The translations under genes and the position numbers were made by a program. The notes below the pieces were generated by a model. The model was not told the origin of the DNA. It saw nothing but the letters and a program-made list of their open reading frames with translations, and ran no database searches. 34,965 bases of DNA from CAZSHB01 sp964606885 (GTDB taxonomy: Bacteria; Babelota; Babeliae; Babelales; CAIQNR01). This document shows positions 16,109 to 24,185 of the stretch, piece after piece. The number at the start of each line of letters is the position of its first letter. The first letter of the stretch is position 1. The stretch is taken from positions 1 to 34,965 of the forward strand of contig CAZSHB010000010.1 of the NCBI GenBank assembly GCA_964606885.1, given 5' to 3'.

Positions 16109-18508
16109 CTATTCGCCTTCAGGATCTTCAGGCTCTTTTTCTTCTGGACACTTTATTTCATTTTTATATGCGTCATAGCATTTTTTACCATCAGCTTCTT
16201 CAGCACCGCCACCGTGCCCACCATGGCCCCCGTGGCCTCCGCCACCACCTTCAGCAGGAGCATTAGGGTTAACCATACCCGTATTCTGCTGATTGAGCTG
16301 CACCATAGCCACATATGGAATAAACTTATACCCTGAATCTTGCTGATCTGCATTTTGTTGCTGTTGTGCTACTGCCGCAAGCATTTCTTGTGTATAACTT
16401 GCTTGTATGGCAGTGTACATAGCGACTATGCCACCATCATTTTTATTGGCAGTATTACCATAATAAAACGGCAGCATACCAATTGCATTCTTTTTAAATG
16501 GTTGCAATTGTACTGGTTCTGAACCTGCTAATGCTTGCGCAATAATGCCTTTACCAAAAAGAGAATTGCACATATCTGCCAAATTTTGCATTGTTGCAAC
16601 ATCTGCAGAAGCACCTTGTTTTTGTACAAGTGCTGCACGCAGTTGTAAATAGCTACGTACTAATACAAGATCTGCATCTTCAACTTTTTGATCTTCTGGT
16701 TTATGTAAAATTTCTTCTAACCGTGCAATATCTTTTTGAGCCCATGTTTGTATTGCTTGTGTCAAACTAGTCCATTGATCAGCTGCAACACTATCTTGAT
16801 TAAAATTAATTTTAGGTGACTTAGATACCGGGTCCCATACAACTAAAGATTGAATAAACGTCTGTAATTTTTCTTTTTTTAAACCATCTTTACTATGTAA
16901 AACATCAATATCCCACAAATTATTTTCATTAATAAAAAGGTCTATTAATGCACTATCAACCTGAAAATCTTGATTCATTTCTCTCAGCCCCAACAACCGA
17001 TACTGTATAAACAATTTTACATATTCAGGTTTGAGCAACGGCTTTTTAACATCAGGACGCTGTACCGTATACTGCTGCGTACTATCGCCAGATGGTTCAA
17101 CAAATATATCCGTTAACTGTTGATCAATAGTTTCTGTAGTTTCGCTATACTGTAAATACTTTCTAAAATCAGCAATAGAAAGTGTTTTGAGTTCTAAAGC
17201 TGCTAATGCTTTAATGGCATCCATATCAGACTTAATAGTTGCAAGATCAGAAATATGCTCTGGTGTCAGCGCACCGTCTAACAACGACATGGTATACATC
17301 TTATTCTGTGTCTGTAATAAATAATCTGACGACAAATCTTTTAATTGATCAGAGATTGATGGTTGCAACCCAAGCTGCTGTCTTATATTGAATAGCAACA
17401 TCTGCCAAGAACCTTGCGCTGCTCTACGATTAACTTCGCTTTCGATTTGTCTTTGTATTTGCTTGCTCATATCATCGACAAAATCAAAGAGCCCAGGTTC
17501 TAAAACACTGTTTTTGCCATCAAGACCTAAACCTGCATACATCATACGGTAGTTATTATACGCATCCTTAAAGGCCTGACATGCAGCAACCTGTTGATCT
17601 ACATCAAGCTTCATATCAATAAAATCTATATTCTGCATGTTAATTGCAAGAGCATTGAACATATTTACAGCTGCCTTAGTAGGCGTACACGCTTCTTGTA
17701 ATGCCGCATACTGTTCTTGCCACTGATTGGCATACAAAGCATACGTAGGCGCATCAATGGTAGTTGGTATATTCGTTGTTGCCTGTGCACGCTTAGTAAG
17801 ATTAAGCAAATCACCTTGTAACGATAACAACGTGTAAAGCGTTTGTACTTGATCAATTTTTGTAACAAAATCGGTCATGCTTGTATGTATTTCTTGGCGA
17901 GATGCAGTTACTGCTACTTGAGTTGACGATGCTGGTGGAACATCTGTTCTAATACCTGTAAGAGTTTCAACCACACCTTGGGGTTGATATTGTGTTATAA
18001 GATTATACAGAACCGTTGTCGGCTCAAAAGCAGTTCTTGCTTCTGGTGACAAACTACCTGCATGCAACCCATACACCTGCCTATAAGACTTTAATGCATT
18101 ATTTACTGATGCAGCATTAGGCGCACTCTCTATACGCTCTTGTAATGTAGCAACTTGATGTTCTAATGCATTATACGCTGCTCCTTCTGGAGTATTAGCA
18201 GGTGATAGCACAACAGTCGGCTGATTAATAATAATAGTTTCTGGTAGTGTAATGCCGGGCGTCATAGGAATGGTATCTTGCGTAACTGGTTTTGTAGAAC
18301 CGTTTTTTTGGTTACCAGATATTGGGCCTTGAGACTGTTGTTGTTGATCTGCAATCCGTGCAGCACGAGCTACCGCAGCTGCTTGTTCTTTTAATCTTTG
18401 ATCTTCTTGTACCAAGTCATTGTCTTGCGTAACAGGATCAGATTCATGCTCGCCTGCAGAAAGTGCAAACGTTAACCCCATACTTAACCACAACCAATAT
18501 CTGCTCAT
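16109..18508 (-). CDS. Large secreted protein with Gly-His tail, unknown family
   Basis: 799 aa from ATG 18508 (a GTG one codon upstream is less likely; a run of six G's lies four bases before the ATG). Signal peptide at about 1-19 (SRYWLWLSMGLTFALSAG). Then a disordered Gln/Thr/Pro region to about 100 and a long helical body (about 100-740) rich in Gln, Leu and Asp with several coiled-coil-like stretches. Near the C-terminus (about 754-768) is a Gly-His tract of the form GGGGGHGGHGGHGGG, then a short tail with two cysteines (KKCYDAYKNEIKC) and an acidic end. Three evenly spaced histidines in glycine could bind a metal. No known domain. It lies 16 bases after the 18525-19139 gene and is probably co-transcribed with it. 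Function unknown. Confidence 0.87.
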   Translation of the reverse strand: MSRYWLWLSMGLTFALSAGEHESDPVTQDNDLVQEDQRLKEQAAAVARAARIADQQQQSQGPISGNQKNGSTKPVTQDTIPMTPGITLPETIIINQPTVVLSPANTPEGAAYNALEHQVATLQERIESAPNAASVNNALKSYRQVYGLHAGSLSPEARTAFEPTTVLYNLITQYQPQGVVETLTGIRTDVPPASSTQVAVTASRQEIHTSMTDFVTKIDQVQTLYTLLSLQGDLLNLTKRAQATTNIPTTIDAPTYALYANQWQEQYAALQEACTPTKAAVNMFNALAINMQNIDFIDMKLDVDQQVAACQAFKDAYNNYRMMYAGLGLDGKNSVLEPGLFDFVDDMSKQIQRQIESEVNRRAAQGSWQMLLFNIRQQLGLQPSISDQLKDLSSDYLLQTQNKMYTMSLLDGALTPEHISDLATIKSDMDAIKALAALELKTLSIADFRKYLQYSETTETIDQQLTDIFVEPSGDSTQQYTVQRPDVKKPLLKPEYVKLFIQYRLLGLREMNQDFQVDSALIDLFINENNLWDIDVLHSKDGLKKEKLQTFIQSLVVWDPVSKSPKINFNQDSVAADQWTSLTQAIQTWAQKDIARLEEILHKPEDQKVEDADLVLVRSYLQLRAALVQKQGASADVATMQNLADMCNSLFGKGIIAQALAGSEPVQLQPFKKNAIGMLPFYYGNTANKNDGGIVAMYTAIQASYTQEMLAAVAQQQQNADQQDSGYKFIPYVAMVQLNQQNTGMVNPNAPAEGGGGGHGGHGGHGGGAEEADGKKCYDAYKNEIKCPEEKEPEDPEGE

Positions 18509-18524
18509 CACGCCCCCCTAGAAC

Positions 18525-19139
18525 TTAATTACTGCCCTTGTCCACACCATTCTGTTGTTGAATCTTACGCTTTACCCAACAAGGGCTGGTAAGAAATTGC
18601 TTACGTTTTAAAGGTAATTGCGCACTCGATAACTGTTGATCATTATTCGTATGGCCAAGATACGCCGCTACCCCTTTTTCTTTTTTCACCACCTGTGCTT
18701 CTTTATCCGCAACTAATGGATGTTCTAATTCTTGTAAACAAAGTAAGGTACGTTTTTGCGCGTCTGCAACAAACGTTGGGTACTCTTGTTTAAAAAGTTT
18801 ATCGATATATGCCAAAACTGAATTTTCCAATTCTATTACGCTTGCCGGTACCGCCTTTTGCCATTGAGCCGCTAAGGTATACAATTGATCAAGAATGGCC
18901 AAAACCTGCAGATACGATGCATAGGTTGCCTCTTTTGCAGCATCTTGAATAAGCGTAAACTGTTGTTTAATAGCAAGTAAGGCTGCATCTATATCCTGCT
19001 GTGCAGTTGTTTGTTGTACAAGCTGTACGGCGGCAATAGGCTGAGCCGCTGTTACTGTTTCTGCTTTTGCAGCAGCACAGACAAACATGACACTACTAAG
19101 CATCGCACAGATAATCATACGCATTATATTGCCATTCAT
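18525..19139 (-). CDS. Secreted helical protein with bipartite-NLS-like C-terminus
   Basis: 204 aa. Signal peptide ends at about residue 26 (MIICAMLSSVMFVCAAAKA|E); the start could also be the internal ATG giving MRMIICAM. The mature part is a helical domain (about 45-150) of Gln/Ala/Leu-rich helices. The C-terminal 30 residues are basic: KRKQFLTSPCWVKRK at 178-192 fits the bipartite nuclear localisation pattern KR-x10-K[KR][KR] exactly. No known domain. First gene of a two-gene unit with the 799-aa protein; a promoter with TATAAT lies upstream. In a protist-associated bacterium this could be a host-directed protein, but a basic tail may also bind nucleic acid or membrane. Confidence 0.82.
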   Translation of the reverse strand: MNGNIMRMIICAMLSSVMFVCAAAKAETVTAAQPIAAVQLVQQTTAQQDIDAALLAIKQQFTLIQDAAKEATYASYLQVLAILDQLYTLAAQWQKAVPASVIELENSVLAYIDKLFKQEYPTFVADAQKRTLLCLQELEHPLVADKEAQVVKKEKGVAAYLGHTNNDQQLSSAQLPLKRKQFLTSPCWVKRKIQQQNGVDKGSN

Positions 19140-19222
19140 TACTTACCACCCTATTTCCCCAAAATGCATGCGGAGTAGCGTTTCCTACACCCCATGCCCT
19201 ATTTGTAACTTTTCTAGTAGTA

Positions 19223-19252
19223 ATTATAATATAGGCGATGGTACCTAAACAA
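19223..19252 (-). promoter_or_regulatory. Putative promoter of the 19139 -> 16109 unit
   Basis: Minus strand: TTGTTT (19252-19247), 18-base spacer, TATAAT (19228-19223), a perfect -10. Confidence 0.5.
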
Positions 19253-19266
19253 GAGTTTAATTGTAA

Positions 19267-19569
19267 TTAGTTCTTCGGCGTCTTATTTGGATATATCCAG
19301 GTGGACAGCTTGCCCCTTTTTTTCTGCGGCTGCTTTTCTACACATGCCAATTGATCGTTGCGTGCTTCGTCCAATTTTCTTTTTTGGGAAGATCTTGGCA
19401 TTGCGACCGGATGTGTTGGAAAACCAATCGTATCTTTAAATTGATCATCGGCACTGACATCTGCTGTACCATCGTTACTCCACGACATTGCACGCACATA
19501 AAAACCGTCGTCTGCGTACATACTGCTCATACTTACTGCTAACAACCCTAGAACCATTCTCTTCTTCAT
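19267..19569 (-). CDS. Small secreted protein with NLS-like basic clusters
   Basis: 100 aa. Signal peptide MKKRMVLGLLAVSMSSMYA, mature start DDGFY. The mature 81 residues look mostly disordered. Two basic clusters stand out: KRKL at 63-66 (context SSQKRKLDEA) and KKRGK at 83-87. The second, PQKKRGK, fits the class-4 monopartite nuclear localisation pattern [PR]xxKR[not DE][KR]. No known domain. ATG with AGGGG five bases upstream; its own promoter (TTGTTA-18-TATAAT) lies just before it, so it is a separate small unit. The signal peptide plus the good ribosome site argue that it is real despite its size. Function unknown. Confidence 0.75.
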   Translation of the reverse strand: MKKRMVLGLLAVSMSSMYADDGFYVRAMSWSNDGTADVSADDQFKDTIGFPTHPVAMPRSSQKRKLDEARNDQLACVEKQPQKKRGKLSTWIYPNKTPKN

Positions 19570-19600
19570 TTAAACCCCCTATGTTAGATTTACTACTTGA

Positions 19601-19630
19601 ATTATAACTAATCAGATAGCAATCTAACAA
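19601..19630 (-). promoter_or_regulatory. Promoter of the 100-aa secreted protein
   Basis: Minus strand: TTGTTA (19630-19625), 18-base spacer, TATAAT (19606-19601). The TTGTTAGATT around the -35 also occurs upstream of the 12661-13440 gene. Confidence 0.6.
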
Positions 19631-19678
19631 GGGTTTTTGCATGCTAAGCTTATGCGCTCTATAAGAAAACAGCTCTCT

Positions 19679-21637
19679 TTAGTTGGTAGGTAATGATAAA
19701 TCCGCAAGTTCAAATTGAGCGATTTGTAATTGTTTATATTGTTGGTACCCATCTGCAATCTTTTGTTTTGCACTGTTTTGCACATTGACGTCAGGCGAAG
19801 CTAACTGTTTTAAAACTCCTACAATATCAGGGCTTGCATTAAGCATCCCATTCATATCTCTGACTATTTGTTGCGCTACCGTTGTTGGTGCACTTTGCCC
19901 TGTTACCGTTTTAATATTATTAAGTAATGTATTAATATCAGCTGCTCTAAATGCTGCTAAGGCTTGTGTATTTGAAGCATTAGGACCGACAAGACCGATA
20001 GCTTTTGCAAACGTTAATAACGGAATAGGATCAGTATACATAATAGGCTGCTGTTGAAACTGTGTACCATCTTGCAACCAACTATACGGAGCTACTGGTT
20101 GTAATGCTTTTTGCAACTGACCTTGCCACTCAACTAACTGATCTGAAGAAACGGTATCTTCAATTGTTGTTAAAGATTGCTTAAGCGACGGTTCAATCTG
20201 ATTAATAGCCGTTTCTATATTTTGACGTAACGCAAACTGACCTATAGGCATTGTTGCTAATTCTTGCTTTAAATCTACCAACAATTGCTTTTGTTTTTCG
20301 ATAATATCTGCATAAAACGCAATTTCTTTAATCGCTGTTACTGTTGGTACCTGACCTGACATAGCTTGTGATGCCGCCTGTATTTGCTCTGTACACATAT
20401 CTGTGACAGTTCGCGCACTTGCAACTACATCTTGCACTGACGCTTTTGTTGATGCTGTACCAAACATTCTTCCAAAAGCTGCTTGCATATTATTTAAGAA
20501 ATTCATGATCTTAGAACCAGTCTGTTGAGACATAGTATGATTTTTAATATTATCTTGCGCTTGCACTACTTTCTGCCGTATATCGAGCATATCAATAGTA
20601 ACTCGCGTTTGATTTATTGCTTGTCCATTTTCTTTTTGCACATCTGTAAACATATCCATACGATTAAATATTGTTTTCATATTAGTAAGTAACTTAGCTA
20701 TTGCATCACTATTTACTGACACCTCATCTGGTGAATAACTTTGCAAAGCATCAACTTGATCCGTACAATAAGTCACTAATTCTTTGCCATATGCACCTAA
20801 AAAATCTCCTACTTCTGCCGAATCCGATTTATCAAACATGGCTACTACTTTTGTTGTTAAATTATTTATATCATCAAGCGTTGGTACTTTATTCCCTGCT
20901 GATTGCTCAGATAACTCAGTCATAGTTTTTACTACTTGATCAACTGGAGTAAAATTAGCTTTTGGTAGTGTTGGTTGCTTTGCAATTGGTATGTCTTGAG
21001 TTGTATTGCCACCCTCATTAACGTTAACTCGATTTTCATATGGTTTTAACTGATTAAGTAATGTAGTAGCACTTTCTAGTGTTGTTTGAATCTCATCGGT
21101 AGCAACACCTTGATTTTGTAATCCTTTTAATTTCCTCACAAGTCGCTGCAATTTCAGAACTTGATTACCTAGATCTTGCTGTGTTGTAGGATCAGCAGGA
21201 TTATAGTCATTAATCGCTTGAGTGGTTGCATCTAATGTAGTTTGAAAATTAGAGATAGTAGTGTTCAACAATTCCTGCGCTTGTGGGGTGATTGTTGTTG
21301 CACTATTTACTGATTGTTGCACAGTTGTAAGATTATCACTCACAATATCAACTGATTCTGTTAATGCAGTAGTATTAGTAAATTGAGATGGTTGATTACC
21401 ACGATTACCAGGACCATTAGTAGGCCCAACAGGTTCAGGTGATATTACTGAATTGCCAGGTTGTTGCGGACCTTCATGTGCTGGATCAAACTCAGAAGGA
21501 TTTTTATCTCTTGGATTTTCTGGTCCTGTTGGCTCTTCAATCTCGCCTCTACCTATTTCCGCTTCTATTGCTTGAAGTTGCGTATTTACAGTCATAACAG
21601 ACGTAAGAAATATAACACCAAATAATATACTGTTCAT
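19679..21637 (-). CDS. Large secreted helical protein, unknown family
   Basis: 652 aa. Signal peptide at about 1-22 (ILFGVIFLTSVMTVNTQLQA), then a Gly/Pro/Asn/Glu-rich disordered part to about residue 85 (GPTNGPGNRGNQPSQ), then helical sequence rich in Gln/Thr/Asn to the end. It includes LKLQRLVRKLKGLQNQ (161-176) and a Met/Phe amphipathic segment GSKIMNFLNNMQAAFGRMFG (374-393). No known domain. Last gene of the six-gene operon that starts at 26037; only three bases separate it from the gene before, and its AAGGA site overlaps that gene's stop region. Layout resembles the 466-aa protein at 11234-12634, so the two may be distant paralogues. Function unknown. Confidence 0.86.
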   Translation of the reverse strand: MNSILFGVIFLTSVMTVNTQLQAIEAEIGRGEIEEPTGPENPRDKNPSEFDPAHEGPQQPGNSVISPEPVGPTNGPGNRGNQPSQFTNTTALTESVDIVSDNLTTVQQSVNSATTITPQAQELLNTTISNFQTTLDATTQAINDYNPADPTTQQDLGNQVLKLQRLVRKLKGLQNQGVATDEIQTTLESATTLLNQLKPYENRVNVNEGGNTTQDIPIAKQPTLPKANFTPVDQVVKTMTELSEQSAGNKVPTLDDINNLTTKVVAMFDKSDSAEVGDFLGAYGKELVTYCTDQVDALQSYSPDEVSVNSDAIAKLLTNMKTIFNRMDMFTDVQKENGQAINQTRVTIDMLDIRQKVVQAQDNIKNHTMSQQTGSKIMNFLNNMQAAFGRMFGTASTKASVQDVVASARTVTDMCTEQIQAASQAMSGQVPTVTAIKEIAFYADIIEKQKQLLVDLKQELATMPIGQFALRQNIETAINQIEPSLKQSLTTIEDTVSSDQLVEWQGQLQKALQPVAPYSWLQDGTQFQQQPIMYTDPIPLLTFAKAIGLVGPNASNTQALAAFRAADINTLLNNIKTVTGQSAPTTVAQQIVRDMNGMLNASPDIVGVLKQLASPDVNVQNSAKQKIADGYQQYKQLQIAQFELADLSLPTN

Positions 21638-21640
21638 ACG

Positions 21641-22939
21641 CTATTCCTTAGATTTTACTGATTCTGCATATACAAGAACACGATTCATAACAATAATTGT
21701 CTGTTGAAACTTTTGATCAATATTATACATAAACAAACGTGCCTGAGACTGATTTGCTAATGAAACCTCTTTCTTAAGAAGATCATATTGATTTTGCATG
21801 TCTTTTGCCTGCGCTATAAGATCTGTATATTTAGCTAAAAATTCAGCTTGTGTCATACGTCCACTTTTTGTTGCTACTAAACGATAATCAGAATTAAAAG
21901 CTTTTAATTCTTCAGTATTATTCGGCACAAACGTTTCCATTTGTTTCTCTAATAAAATAACTCTCTGTAAAGGTGTATATGGTTGCGAACTACTTGCTGC
22001 ATTTAACGGAATAAGACGTCTAAGAGGTTGACCAGATCTTAACCCTGCCGATTGTTGTTGCATGTCTGTATCTGGCTGTTGTGTAGAAGAAGTATCACGT
22101 TGAACTACTGGTTGTGGCATTGGCTGCCGCACTGGTGTAACCACTTGTATTGGTACTTGTACTGGCGTTTGTGGTAGTTTTTGCGGTGTTGCAATTCGAG
22201 TTGGTGCCTGTGATGGCGCCGGTTCTGGTGAAACTGTAGGAGAACTCTTAAAACCAAGTCTTTGTTTGAATCGCTTCCACCAACTTACTGCTTGTTGCTC
22301 CGCTTGTTGCACGCCTTGATTATCAGGATCAGTAGATGCTTCTTGTTCTAATTGTTGTATATCTACTCTTGCTTGGCGCATATCTGAGCTCGTTAATTGA
22401 CTAGGATCTTCTTGCATCCACGTATTTAATCTACTACGTGCTGCACGATCATAACCAGTAACTTGATCATACATTTGCGATTGTTGTCGTGGCTGTTGTT
22501 GTGGAGATGTTACAACAGCTCCATAAATACCATCATCTGTTTCATCGACAACCGTATAGGTCGGAGATGTATTATCTGTTGGCCTTCTACTTGTAGGAAC
22601 TGGCGGAGGCGTTTGAGTAACAACATCATACACATCTCTATAATCACCACCCTGCACTTGCCCTGGAAGATTTTCTATACTTTCTGTTGAACCTGCACTT
22701 CTTGTTGCAGGACTAGAAGATGCAGAAGAAACTGGAGATTCATACACACCATCTTCTGTTGGTAATGCTGGTTTTGTTATACGTGCAGAAACCGGCGGTC
22801 GATAACTTTGCCCTCTATTAACCGTTGCATAACTTGGCATATCAGACGGCATGCCACTTTCAACACCTTCACCCGGTCCAGAGGCAAACATAGTTGTCAC
22901 CAACAACAAACCGCATACTAAACTTATTTTTTTCTTCAT
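21641..22939 (-). CDS. Secreted Pro/Gln/Tyr-rich protein with YxxV tyrosine motifs
   Basis: 432 aa. Signal peptide at about 1-19 (MKKKISLVCGLLLVTTMFA). Residues 20-165 are disordered and carry repeated tyrosine motifs: SYATV (Y37), DGVYESPV (Y66), DYRDVYDVV (Y100, Y104), DGIYGAVV (Y139) and QMYDQV (Y157), with a proline run TPPPVP (110-115). Such [VIM]Y[DEG]xV elements resemble the EPIYA-type and SH2-binding sites of effectors that host kinases phosphorylate. SWWKRFKQRLGFKSS (218-232) is a basic aromatic segment; a Pro/Gln-rich stretch (235-300) and a helical C-terminal domain (about 320-432) follow. Twelve bases after the 387-aa gene, three before the 652-aa gene: same operon. No known family; host-directed role inferred. 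Confidence 0.86.
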   Translation of the reverse strand: MKKKISLVCGLLLVTTMFASGPGEGVESGMPSDMPSYATVNRGQSYRPPVSARITKPALPTEDGVYESPVSSASSSPATRSAGSTESIENLPGQVQGGDYRDVYDVVTQTPPPVPTSRRPTDNTSPTYTVVDETDDGIYGAVVTSPQQQPRQQSQMYDQVTGYDRAARSRLNTWMQEDPSQLTSSDMRQARVDIQQLEQEASTDPDNQGVQQAEQQAVSWWKRFKQRLGFKSSPTVSPEPAPSQAPTRIATPQKLPQTPVQVPIQVVTPVRQPMPQPVVQRDTSSTQQPDTDMQQQSAGLRSGQPLRRLIPLNAASSSQPYTPLQRVILLEKQMETFVPNNTEELKAFNSDYRLVATKSGRMTQAEFLAKYTDLIAQAKDMQNQYDLLKKEVSLANQSQARLFMYNIDQKFQQTIIVMNRVLVYAESVKSKE

Positions 22940-22951
22940 ACCTATCCCTTT

Positions 22952-24115
22952 TTATACTTTAGTACCTATTTGTTTTAATAATTTTGACTTATTATCAACA
23001 TACGCTGTAGGTGATACAACGATGCCATTGAAGCTGTCGATAAATTTCTGTGTATTGGGCCGACCACCAGCAGGATTTTGTACCGTAGCTTGATAAAACT
23101 GCATAAATATTTGCGTAGATGAATCTAGAACAAGTGGTCTTCCTTGCAATAAAGCAGAAGTTGTTTTTTGTATATCAATATATGCAGAACTACTGGTTCG
23201 CTTTAAAGCCTTCATAACAGGGCCCATATCATCAGAAAAGATCCCCATTATTGTTGCATCTAAAAAAACATTATCTACCGAAGAAGACGGCGTAATAGTA
23301 GGCAAATTTAAAGTAGGTTCTGCAAAAACAAGACGCAACAATTCAGCTACAGATTGTGGATGTAAAGCAACCAACTTTTTTGTTTCCTGATCTCGCTGTA
23401 CTTCGCGTCGCAAAATTACAGCAATCTGTCCAACTGTCAGTTTTCCAAATTGTTGTAATTTTTGACTATGTTCAGGATGTGAAGAAAGATCCTGCATAAG
23501 ATACTGAACAGCTTGTATATCAGCTCTAACATCTTCTATTTTCTGGGCAAGTTCTGCTGCTACACGTAATGATTCTGCTTGTCGTTGATATGTTGCACGA
23601 TCAGTAATATTACGCAATCCATTTAACTGACTCATAAGAAGAGAATAATTATTATTAAATAAAACAAGAGACTCTGTAATAGCCGTAATTGTTAATGGAT
23701 CAAAACCAACAACAACCGGTTGCTGCGGACGAACAGCACTAGTTGCTCTTGAAAAAAGTCTGCGCACTCGATCCGTAAACGAACGTGATGGTTGATATTC
23801 TGCAGGTAACACAATCTCAGCAACCGGTGTATATTCTGGCAATCTAGCTCTTGTTTGAGAAGCGGTGTGTGAAGAAGCAGGAGTATACAGAGGAGGACAA
23901 ACAATAGAATCATAAGACGGCAACTCTTCTACTGGAGGGTTTGGAGGTGTTGATGCTCGTGGCGGTGTTGCTGGTGGTGTGTAAGCAGCAATACCTAGGT
24001 ACTCAGATTCATATGCAGGTGGCAATCCAAAACTATCGTCTTCTTGAATATCCATACTATAAACAGTATGCACCATACCTACGCACACTAAACTGAGCAT
24101 CCCTAAACGCTTCAT
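22952..24115 (-). CDS. Secreted protein with PPxY and LPxY motifs
   Basis: 387 aa. Signal peptide at about 1-20 (MKRLGMLSLVCVGMVHTVYS). Residues 21-110 are a disordered Pro-rich segment with two PPxY motifs, PPAY (32-35, context LPPAYESEYLG) and PPLY (74-77), and LPxY forms LPSY (65-68) and LPEY (92-95). In eukaryotes PPxY recruits WW-domain proteins such as Nedd4-type ubiquitin ligases. RSFTDRVRRLFSRATSAV (111-128) is a basic amphipathic segment, followed by a mostly helical domain (about 135-387). No known domain. ATG with AAGGGG upstream. Twelve bases separate it from the next gene, 70 from the one before; it may have an internal promoter. Host-directed function is inferred from motifs. 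Confidence 0.86.
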   Translation of the reverse strand: MKRLGMLSLVCVGMVHTVYSMDIQEDDSFGLPPAYESEYLGIAAYTPPATPPRASTPPNPPVEELPSYDSIVCPPLYTPASSHTASQTRARLPEYTPVAEIVLPAEYQPSRSFTDRVRRLFSRATSAVRPQQPVVVGFDPLTITAITESLVLFNNNYSLLMSQLNGLRNITDRATYQRQAESLRVAAELAQKIEDVRADIQAVQYLMQDLSSHPEHSQKLQQFGKLTVGQIAVILRREVQRDQETKKLVALHPQSVAELLRLVFAEPTLNLPTITPSSSVDNVFLDATIMGIFSDDMGPVMKALKRTSSSAYIDIQKTTSALLQGRPLVLDSSTQIFMQFYQATVQNPAGGRPNTQKFIDSFNGIVVSPTAYVDNKSKLLKQIGTKV

Positions 24116-24185
24116 ACCCTACCCCTTCTTTTAGTCCGCCGTAGCCCTCGACGACTGTATATATCTTACTCTCCTGAATGCCTGG

